Shown piece by piece: positions 7,007 through 13,756 of a stretch of DNA of 13,756 nucleotides. The notes under the pieces are model-generated. The model was not told where the DNA came from. It was given only the letters and a program-made list of their open reading frames with translations, and searched no databases. Location of the stretch: positions 1,456 to 15,211 of the forward strand of contig CAQOGY010000031.1 of assembly GCA_948847595.1 (NCBI GenBank), written 5' to 3'. This DNA comes from an uncultured Bacteroides sp. Its GTDB lineage: Bacteria > Bacteroidota > Bacteroidia > Bacteroidales > Bacteroidaceae. Position 1 is the stretch's first letter. Every line of letters begins with the position of its first letter. The position numbers and the translations under genes were made by a program.

Positions 7007-7086
7007 GATCATGTCTGCCGGAACAAAGACCGGTTTAACAAACAAAAAAGATCAGTCTACCGGACAAAAAAAGAGATCAGTCTACC
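7007..7086 (+). repeat. Degenerate ~25-bp direct repeats at the 3' end of the response-regulator gene
   Basis: GATCAGTCTACC occurs at 7050-7061 and 7075-7086 (25-bp period). A diverged copy, GATCATGTCTGCCGG, lies at 7007-7021, and a weaker CCGG-containing unit lies around 7028-7036. Units are separated by A-rich spacers. The last copy overlaps the stop codon of the minus-strand gene. A separate ATACCGTTTT pair sits just to the left (6966-6975 and 6987-6996). Confidence 0.7.
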
Positions 7087-7480
7087 AGACCAATTCGGGG
7101 AAATACTTCGTCAGCGTATTGCGCAGAATCGACAGTGTGATCGGTTTCACCAGCACTTCGCTCGCTCCCGCGTTCATCGCATTCTCCTTGTCAGAGCTGA
7201 AAGCGTAGGCGGTCTGCATGATAATAGGGATTTCCTTGTTTTCTCCGCGGATGATCTTCGTAGCATCCAGTCCGTTCATCACAGGCATTTTGATGTCCAT
7301 CAGGATCGCTTTGGCCTCGTTGCCGTATTCCTTGAACAGTGCCACGATTTCTTCGCCATTCTTGGCCCACTGTATATCACATTTCTTTCCGATGATTGCT
7401 TTGATCAATTTGAAGTTGCTGTCGTCGTCCTCGGCCACTAAGATAAGAGGTCTGAATTCATTTGTTTGTCCGCCTTCCAT
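7082..7480 (-). CDS. Stand-alone response-regulator receiver (REC) protein
   Basis: 132 residues consisting of one CheY-like receiver domain and nothing else. The acidic pocket is Glu17/Asp18 in ILVAEDDDSN, the phospho-acceptor is Asp62 in ILMDIKMP, the switch Thr is Thr90 in IIMQTAYAF, and the conserved Lys is Lys112 in VLVKP. All key residues are present, so it should accept phosphate from a histidine kinase. There is no DNA-binding or enzymatic output domain. It therefore probably acts by protein-protein contact or as a phosphorelay intermediate; such orphan REC proteins are common in Bacteroides. No kinase gene is nearby. It is divergent from the ABC-F gene, with about 145 bp between start codons. 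Its C-terminal ELVW-stop is encoded within a repeat unit, so the end of the protein may have been reshaped by repeat expansion. Confidence 0.88.
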   Translation of the reverse strand: MEGGQTNEFRPLILVAEDDDSNFKLIKAIIGKKCDIQWAKNGEEIVALFKEYGNEAKAILMDIKMPVMNGLDATKIIRGENKEIPIIMQTAYAFSSDKENAMNAGASEVLVKPITLSILRNTLTKYFPELVW

Positions 7481-7593
7481 ATCGTTTCTATATTATTTTT
7501 AAAATTATTCTCTAAAATTACTTTTTAGTCAACATATTTCAGTTAATAATGTTTTTCAGCCCGCAAGTTATAAAAAAGATTGATATATTTCGC

Positions 7594-7601
7594 TATCTTT
7601 G
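7594..7601 (+). promoter_or_regulatory. -7 promoter box of the ABC-F gene
   Basis: TATCTTTG matches TAnnTTTG and is followed by GC, as is common in Bacteroides. It is 23 bp before the ATG at 7625. It excludes the upstream TTG at 7580 as the translation start, since that would precede transcription. No clear -33 TTTG is visible. Confidence 0.6.
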
Positions 7602-7624
7602 CGCCTCAAATTATAAAGAATTGT

Positions 7625-9262
<1,638 letters not shown>

Positions 9263-9336
9263 TAAACAATAAAAAGACATTATCTGCTTTAGGTGAAAGA
9301 AAAAGTATTTGTATATTTGTGATAGTATGAAGTACT

Positions 9337-9429
9337 TTATTTGACTATCAACGAATTATATTCAACTCGCATGAGAACGGGCAACGGATAAGAAAATGCC
9401 AAGCTGTTCAGAATCACTATATTCCTCAT
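9337..9429 (-). CDS. Possible 30-residue small ORF
   Basis: Reads MRNIVILNSLAFSYPLPVLM and ten further residues to a TAA. Support: a minus-strand TAnnTTTG box at 9464-9457 sits 27 bp upstream of the ATG, an ordinary Bacteroides leader distance. Against: it is very short and matches no family I know. It might be a remnant of a gene cut by insertion of the element to the right. I would not rely on it without conservation data. Confidence 0.25.
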   Translation of the reverse strand: MRNIVILNSLAFSYPLPVLMRVEYNSLIVK

Positions 9430-9455
9430 GCTTTCAAATAACTCTTTTTCTTGAT

Positions 9456-9465
9456 GCAAAGGTAG
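9456..9465 (-). promoter_or_regulatory. -7-like box that also resembles a CTnDOT-type attachment core
   Basis: The minus strand reads CTACCTTTGC. It contains TACCTTTG (a -7 box) and differs only in its first base from GTANNTTTGC, the sequence known at CTnDOT-family insertion sites. The att consensus itself includes a -7 box, so either reading is possible. Confidence 0.35.
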
Positions 9466-9555
9466 CATTTTTTGGTGATTGCCGGTAATTTTTGGGCATA
9501 AAATATCACGGTCATTTCAAGAAACATATACAGCGGACATGACAGCCATACCGTA

Positions 9556-9734
9556 GCCGAGTCCCCGTAACTCACAGGCAAAGGTAAGCCGTGTCCTGCT
9601 CGTACAAGCAAGGTCAAGCCCTCCGGGTGTCGTGGAAAAATCATCCTCGCCCGGAGGGCTTGCGGTATTTTTCCCGCCAACCTTGCATGTACGGGACACG
9701 ACCTTTTAAAGCCTGTAGTTACGGGAACTCCGGC
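9556..9734 (+). ncRNA. Large nested inverted repeat: structured leader RNA or DNA hairpin element
   Basis: Three stems nest perfectly. Stem A: 9564-9579 with 9711-9725 (15 bp, one bulged C). Stem B: 9590-9614 with 9680-9700 (20 bp, a 4-nt bulge at 9597-9600 and one A-A mismatch). Stem C: 9615-9627 with 9650-9662 (13 bp, perfect: CAAGCCCTCCGGG and its inverse). The loop is 9628-9649 and a 17-nt bulge lies at 9663-9679. Stem A extends imperfectly outward, 9556-9562 with 9727-9734. It ends about 33 bp before the DUF4121 start. The pairing is certain as sequence. Whether it acts as RNA, as single-stranded DNA (origin or attachment-like), or as a remnant of a small element is unknown. Confidence 0.6.
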
Positions 9735-9749
9735 CCCGAAAAGCCGGAG
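9728..9749 (+). promoter_or_regulatory. Hairpin just upstream of the DUF4121 start, competing with the larger structure
   Basis: CTCCGGC (9728-9734) pairs with GCCGGAG (9743-9749) around CCCGAAAA. The ATG at 9768 follows 18 bp later, after an A/T-rich spacer. The left arm is the same sequence that can close the outer stem of the large nested structure, so the two pairings exclude each other. A regulatory role is inferred. Confidence 0.45.
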
Positions 9750-9767
9750 CAATAAAAATAAATTGTT

Positions 9768-10595
9768 ATGTCACAGCAGGCAACAAAAGAAAAGTACAGC
9801 ATCGAAACACTCAGAGAACGGAATGTTTCATACGACCATCAGCATTGGCTGACACAGGAAGATGTGGATATGGCCAACAATTATGTAAAACTCATCGAGC
9901 GGACACGCTCTGAAGTCACACCGCAAATCGGCGACAGGCTGGTATATGTAACCGAACATGGGGACTATTACGGCCACGCCCTTATTGACAGCAGGAGCGC
10001 AAAAGAAGGATACCTTTCCGTATGCGAACAGCCGTATGTGCCTTTCGTGTGGGAAGAGGACGGCAACATCCGTCTGAGTGTCAGCGGAGGCGCATTCCAC
10101 TCCGTGAACCCGAAGGGACTGAAATTCCTGAAATGGACGGAAGGCGCGTTCAAGGACTGGGGACATTGCGGGACGTGCGGAAACGGTTCTGTTACATTCC
10201 TGGCAAAAGTACCGTTATGGTTCTATGCCGAACCCAATCCCAGGTATGGAAACTTCACTACCGAAACCTACCGGAAGTTTTATCTGAACAAAAGGGAGGA
10301 ATCGGAAAACGGAAACCTCTATCAAGGCTTTGATATCGCTTTCCGGGACGAAGCCGAGTTCCAACAGTTCCTGAAGGATTACGAAGGAACGGTATTCAAA
10401 GGGAATTGGGAAAATCAAATCGTGTTATGGTGTTTCCGTCGGGAATATGTGTTCCTGCCCCTTGCCGAATGGGAAACGGTTGATGCCCCTGCCGAAGAAC
10501 GGAGGCTCAACTTTTATCCCGAACAGGTAAAGATTGTCAAGGACATGGAAAGGCACATCACCTATTTCTACCGAATCAAACCACAGAATTTCTAA
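9768..10595 (+). CDS. DUF4121 family protein (ICE-associated, unknown function)
   Basis: 275 residues, recognised from its N-terminal pattern (RNVSYDHQHWLTQEDVD, 19-35; GDRLVYVTEHGDYYGHALID, 55-74) as the DUF4121 family of Bacteroidales mobile elements. A conserved-looking core has WGHCGTCGNGSVTF with a CxxC pair (Cys134, Cys137), then YGNFTTETYRKFY. There is no signal peptide or membrane segment, so it is probably cytoplasmic. The ATG follows an A/T-rich stretch usual for Bacteroides initiation and a long structured leader. DUF4942 starts 19 bp after its stop, so the two are probably cotranscribed. The family has no established biochemical function that I know of. Its constant company with a methyltransferase/helicase suggests a helper role, which is inference. 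Confidence 0.82.
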   Translation: MSQQATKEKYSIETLRERNVSYDHQHWLTQEDVDMANNYVKLIERTRSEVTPQIGDRLVYVTEHGDYYGHALIDSRSAKEGYLSVCEQPYVPFVWEEDGNIRLSVSGGAFHSVNPKGLKFLKWTEGAFKDWGHCGTCGNGSVTFLAKVPLWFYAEPNPRYGNFTTETYRKFYLNKREESENGNLYQGFDIAFRDEAEFQQFLKDYEGTVFKGNWENQIVLWCFRREYVFLPLAEWETVDAPAEERRLNFYPEQVKIVKDMERHITYFYRIKPQNF

Positions 10596-10614
10596 CACTT
10601 AAAATCCAACAGAT

Positions 10615-11556
10615 ATGCAAACGACAACAGCGACCAAGGCCGGTAACGCTCCCGACCTGCTCCAAGGCATTCTGAGCGTACAAGTGAGAAACGAGGACAA
10701 GATCACGGAACAGGACCGTGTCTATTGCCAGCACCAACAGAACATGCTCTACAAGACACTCGACCAGATTGACCGCTGGTACGCCGTCTTCAAGGAAGAA
10801 GCCGAACAATACCAAGCCGAGCGCAAGTTCCATTACGAGGAGAACGGCAAGGTTTCCATGCGTGATTTCTACACTTACCATAACGACAGGGACGACTATT
10901 CACACAACGAGTTCAAGCCGTTCGACCTGATTAACGACCTGGTGGATAAAAACCGAAACGCCAACGCGAACTTTGCTAACCGTATTATCTCCTATTTTAA
11001 TAAAACTTACAACGTGTCGGTTCCTGAGTATAAAATAGACGAAAAGACCCTTCCGATGGGCTTCCGTCCTGTCTATGAAACATACGTGGATGCCGTCATA
11101 GAACATCTGGGCGGCAAGAGTTTCCGGGAAACGGCCGTGGAAGAACTGCTTGCACGCCTGAACAAAGTTGTCAAACCGGCATACTGGAGTAAAGTCAAGA
11201 CGGAGTTGAAAAAGGACAAGATTATCTTTCCCGAAATCATCCGTTTTGACGAGTTTTCCATGCAATACAACCAAAGGAACAGAATCTCCTACAACTACGG
11301 CGGTGGACTGGAAACCCTGTGCGCCGGCATTGCCTACGGTGCGGATGACATACTGAACGGAAATTCAAAGATGATCATCCGTTTTGACGACAACGATGTT
11401 TCCGTTACCGACTGGTACGATCTCACGACTGTCAATGCCGAGCAAATCCGGTTCTACAAGAACGGCCGCATCGATGTCAGGTTCAAGGACAGCGCGGCAG
11501 CCGAGAGCTGTTTCAAGCGTCTGCGTCTGGATGAAATCATTCTAAGAGAGAACTGA
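10615..11556 (+). CDS. DUF4942 family protein (ICE-associated, unknown function)
   Basis: 313 residues. Recognised as DUF4942 from the combination of an N-terminal helical region (LYKTLDQIDRWYAVFKEEAEQY), the central FANRIISYFNKTYNVSVPE segment, and the C-terminal RNRISYNYGGGLETLCAGIAYGADD block. The end (NAEQIRFYKNGRIDVRF, AESCFKRLRLDEI) resembles the small C-terminal fold seen beside DNA methyltransferases in such elements. It has no signal peptide or transmembrane helix. It lies 19 bp after DUF4121, and 81 bp before the methyltransferase/helicase gene, with a terminator-like hairpin in that gap. Members usually sit next to N6-methyltransferase genes, so a role in DNA modification or recognition is plausible but unproven. 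Confidence 0.82.
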   Translation: MQTTTATKAGNAPDLLQGILSVQVRNEDKITEQDRVYCQHQQNMLYKTLDQIDRWYAVFKEEAEQYQAERKFHYEENGKVSMRDFYTYHNDRDDYSHNEFKPFDLINDLVDKNRNANANFANRIISYFNKTYNVSVPEYKIDEKTLPMGFRPVYETYVDAVIEHLGGKSFRETAVEELLARLNKVVKPAYWSKVKTELKKDKIIFPEIIRFDEFSMQYNQRNRISYNYGGGLETLCAGIAYGADDILNGNSKMIIRFDDNDVSVTDWYDLTTVNAEQIRFYKNGRIDVRFKDSAAAESCFKRLRLDEIILREN

Positions 11557-11576
11557 CCATGACAAGATTCACACAG

Positions 11577-11614
11577 CACCCCGTAAGACCATCCTTGCGG
11601 GGTGTTTTCATTTT
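11577..11614 (+). terminator. Intercistronic rho-independent terminator or attenuator
   Basis: CACCCCGTAAG (11577-11587) pairs with CTTGCGGGGTG (11594-11604), 11 bp with one T-G pair, loop ACCATC, followed by TTTTCATTTT. It lies between DUF4942 and the methyltransferase/helicase gene, whose ATG is 33 bp after the hairpin. No separate promoter for the downstream gene is evident, so it may attenuate rather than end transcription. Confidence 0.8.
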
Positions 11615-11637
11615 CAACCGTAAACAACCGACAGAAT

Positions 11638-13756
11638 ATGTATGCCATTATCCCCCAACAGATACCGCAAAGTATGCGTGCCGAAGTCAACGAGAAGATA
11701 CTTTTCTCCATAGACTCCGGCAAGGATATCATTCCGGCTGAAAGCATCTACAACTGCTATACCGGCATCGGAGGGCTGCACAACCTCAGGCAGTCCGACT
11801 TTGCCAGCTACCACGAGTATGCCGAGGCCAAGAAAGAGTTCGAGATGGGACAGTTCTTCACCCCGCATGAAATATGCCGGGACATGGTGGATATGCTTAG
11901 TCCTGTCTCGTCCGAAATGGTTCTTGACATGTGTTGCGGCATGGGCAATTTCTTCAACCACCTGCCCAACCCGCATAATGCCTACGGCTTCGACATAGAC
12001 GGCAAAGCCGTGGCTGTCGCACGATACCTCTACCCGGAAGCCCATATCGAGAAATGCGACATCCGGCAATATTACCCGGAACAACGCTTCGATATTATCA
12101 TCGGCAATCCTCCTTTTAACTTGAAGTTCGACTACAAACTGTCGCAGGAATACTATATGGACAAGGCTTACGATGTGCTCAATCCGGCAGGAATCCTGAT
12201 GGTCATCGTGCCCTGTTCCTTCATGCAGAGCGGGTTCTGGGAGAAGACACGGATAGCCGGTATAAACGGCAGATTCTCATTTGTCGGTCAGACGAAGTTG
12301 GGCCCGTCAGCCTTTGCCGCAGTCGGAGTCCATGACTTCAATACGAAAATCATGGTATTTCTCCGTAAATCGGGCCACATCAAGATGCAGGCTTACAACG
12401 CGGAAGAATTCATAACGGCGGACGAGCTGAAAAAGCGCATCGGCGAGGCAAGGGCGATGAAACACCGGTTGCGTTTCGACCTGATGCGCGAAACCAACCG
12501 GATCGACAAGGAAGAACTTGAGCTGTTCGAGTACAAACTTGCCAAGTACCTGTACGAACTGAAAGCGCACGCCAAATTGAACAAGCATATAGACAAGGCG
12601 GAAGCGTTGGTCACGAAGTTCCGTAACCAGAAACCGCCTGAGAACGCCACACGGGAGCAGGTAAGCCAATGGGAGAAGAACAAGCTGACCCCGAAGAAAG
12701 TGCTTACCGTCATCCGCAGGTACATCACCTCGCAAAATACCGTACCTCGCAAGGAAGTGGCATTGGTGAAGACCTCATACGGCTTCAAACTGAAACAATA
12801 TGCCCCGCGACTCCTTGACAAAGTTCCGCACAAGGCGGCGAGTATCAACGACCTCGTGCTGGAACGTGCCGAACTGCCCATGCCGGAAGTGCCGACAGAA
12901 AAGAACATGCGTCAAATCCGTGCGGCGGAGAAACTGATACGACGCAAGCGGAGAGAGTATGAAATGCAGAACAGGCAGTTCTCGGAAATGGAGGAAGATG
13001 GCAGGTTGAAAGAATGCCTGGACCGGTGTGCATTCATCAACAAGGACGGCGAGACCTGCGAGTTCACCACGCTCCAGAAACATGACCTGAACCTCGTCTT
13101 GCAGAAACGCCACGCGCTGCTGAACTGGCAGCAAGGCTCTGGCAAGACAGCCGCCGTGTACCACCGTGCCAAATACCTGCTCAAATTCCGCAAAGTACGG
13201 AATGTCATCATACTGGCTCCCGCCATCGCCACCAATATGACATGGATACCCTTTCTCTCGATAAACAGGGAACAGTTCCGGGTGGTAAGGAGCAATGCCG
13301 ACCTTGAAACCGTACCGGAAGGCGTATTCCTTGTGCTCTCCACCTCCATGCTCGGAAAACTGAAACGGGGGCTGGCAAGGTTTGTCAAACGCAGTTCAAG
13401 AAAACTGTGCCTTGTTTTCGACGAGTCGGACGAGATAACCAACCCGTCGTCACAACGTACAAGGCATATCCTTGGTCTCTTCCGCCGCCTCAAATACAAG
13501 ATACTCGACACCGGTACGACCACACGTAACAACATCTCCGAGCTGTACAGCCAGTTCGAGCTGCTATATAACAACTCCATAAACATGATTTGCTGGAGCG
13601 GCAGGGTGTACCACGAGAACAGGGACAAGGAGATAGAGGAAGAGAACAACCCGCACTATGGCGAGCCGTTCCCTGCCTTCAGGGGGCATGTGCTTTTCCG
13701 GGCCTGCCACTGTCCGGGGAAATCCACCGTGTTCGGCATTGAGAAGCAGAACCAGG
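11638..13756 (+). CDS. N-terminal part of a giant N6-adenine methyltransferase/SF2 helicase fusion (3' truncated by window)
   Basis: Open from the ATG at 11638 to the window end without a stop, about 706 codons. Methyltransferase domain: GQFFTP (71-76), AdoMet motif I DMCCGMGNF (97-105), acidic FDID (118-121) and catalytic NPPF (157-160), the gamma-class N6-adenine type. A charged helical linker follows (about 265-480). A helicase domain then begins: Q-motif-like TLQKHDLNLVLQ, Walker A WQQGSGKTA (497-505) and Walker B DESDE (595-599), with DTGTTTRNN in the place of the usual helicase TGTP motif. Such fusions in Bacteroides ICEs are, from memory, far longer than this, so most of the helicase lies beyond the window. 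The order methyltransferase then helicase resembles phage P1 DarB, an anti-restriction protein, rather than single-chain restriction enzymes of the LlaGI type. No nuclease motif is visible in the part present. The ATG at 11638 is the first after the terminator; its position fits. Confidence 0.87.
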   Translation, partial: MYAIIPQQIPQSMRAEVNEKILFSIDSGKDIIPAESIYNCYTGIGGLHNLRQSDFASYHEYAEAKKEFEMGQFFTPHEICRDMVDMLSPVSSEMVLDMCCGMGNFFNHLPNPHNAYGFDIDGKAVAVARYLYPEAHIEKCDIRQYYPEQRFDIIIGNPPFNLKFDYKLSQEYYMDKAYDVLNPAGILMVIVPCSFMQSGFWEKTRIAGINGRFSFVGQTKLGPSAFAAVGVHDFNTKIMVFLRKSGHIKMQAYNAEEFITADELKKRIGEARAMKHRLRFDLMRETNRIDKEELELFEYKLAKYLYELKAHAKLNKHIDKAEALVTKFRNQKPPENATREQVSQWEKNKLTPKKVLTVIRRYITSQNTVPRKEVALVKTSYGFKLKQYAPRLLDKVPHKAASINDLVLERAELPMPEVPTEKNMRQIRAAEKLIRRKRREYEMQNRQFSEMEEDGRLKECLDRCAFINKDGETCEFTTLQKHDLNLVLQKRHALLNWQQGSGKTAAVYHRAKYLLKFRKVRNVIILAPAIATNMTWIPFLSINREQFRVVRSNADLETVPEGVFLVLSTSMLGKLKRGLARFVKRSSRKLCLVFDESDEITNPSSQRTRHILGLFRRLKYKILDTGTTTRNNISELYSQFELLYNNSINMICWSGRVYHENRDKEIEEENNPHYGEPFPAFRGHVLFRACHCPGKSTVFGIEKQNQ

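Larger units (their letters stand above)
9263..9767. other. 505-bp stretch without a confident gene: probable junction plus structured leader
   Basis: The left part (9263-9470) is AT-rich and holds a weak minus-strand small ORF with a promoter-like box. The right part (about 9535-9767) is GC-richer and is dominated by nested inverted repeats leading to the DUF4121 gene. A plus-strand TATATTTG at 9312-9319 resembles a -7 box but leads to no gene. The change in character near 9465-9535 is where I would place a possible boundary between chromosome and transferred element. Confidence 0.5.
9456..13756 (+). mobile_element. Probable fragment of a Bacteroidales integrative conjugative element
   Basis: DUF4121, DUF4942 and a giant methyltransferase/helicase in this order are families I associate with CTnDOT-like ICEs of Bacteroidales. 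Their base composition is more GC-rich and even than the sequence to the left, and they follow a housekeeping-type ABC-F gene. No integrase, relaxase or tra gene is within the window, so the assignment rests on family context. The left limit is uncertain, and the element continues past the right edge. Confidence 0.55.

Noticed and set aside
6881..7441. 186-codon plus-strand frame over the response-regulator gene
   Set aside because: It starts inside the susCD terminator and is antisense to a receiver domain with a complete active site.
7580..7624. Upstream TTG start for the ABC-F protein, adding 15 residues
   Set aside because: A -7 promoter box at 7594-7601 lies inside the added region, and the added residues do not belong to the family N-terminus.
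9263..9470. tRNA or other classical RNA gene as the integration target
   Set aside because: No cloverleaf arms or T-arm consensus could be found in this AT-rich stretch.
9426..9752. 108-codon minus-strand frame across the region before DUF4121
   Set aside because: It runs through the nested inverted repeats, has no promoter or start context, and its translation shows no protein-like pattern.
12307..13649. Several minus-strand frames opposite the methyltransferase/helicase gene
   Set aside because: The plus frame is continuous for about 706 codons with methyltransferase and helicase motifs; the antisense frames are mirror artefacts.

Overview
The window looks like chromosomal DNA of a gut Bacteroides. 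The evidence is a SusC/SusD outer-membrane pair, several promoter-like TAnnTTTG (-7) boxes, no strong Shine-Dalgarno sequences, a PDDEXK_2/Rpn-type nuclease gene, an orphan receiver-domain protein, and a right-hand block of families typical of Bacteroidales integrative conjugative elements. All assignments come from reading the sequence; no database search was run.

Layout: (1) 1-391 is the 3' end of an unrecognised gene that begins with in-frame 45-bp tandem repeats. (2) 565-1431 encodes an Rpn/PDDEXK_2 family nuclease. (3) 1634-2204 is an invertible DNA segment bounded by 22-bp inverted repeats with one mismatch. It carries the promoter, start codon, signal peptide and first 72 codons of a SusC protein. 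In this copy it points left, away from the rest of the gene (2204-5161), so susC and the downstream susD (5173-6786) are in the OFF state. Flipping the segment joins the two parts in frame into a protein of about 1057 residues. A strong terminator follows susD at 6869-6904. (4) 7082-7480 (minus) is a stand-alone response-regulator receiver protein, its 3' end merging into degenerate repeats. (5) 7625-9262 is an ABC-F ATPase. (6) 9263-9767 has no convincing ordinary gene. It holds a possible integration junction and a large nested inverted repeat (about 48 bp of pairing, 9564-9725) just upstream of the next gene. (7) 9768-13756 holds a DUF4121 protein, a DUF4942 protein, an intercistronic terminator-like hairpin, and the first ~706 residues of a very large N6-adenine methyltransferase/helicase fusion that runs off the window.

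The SusC-SusD pair would form an outer-membrane nutrient-uptake complex, a surface lipoprotein lid on a TonB-dependent barrel, whose expression is set by DNA inversion. No invertase is encoded here, so recombination must be catalysed from elsewhere in the genome. The right-hand block is probably an ICE module that modifies and/or remodels DNA, possibly for anti-restriction. The most notable signals are the locked-OFF SusC switch, with its recombination site inside a coding motif, and the unexplained nested hairpin leader of the ICE-type block.
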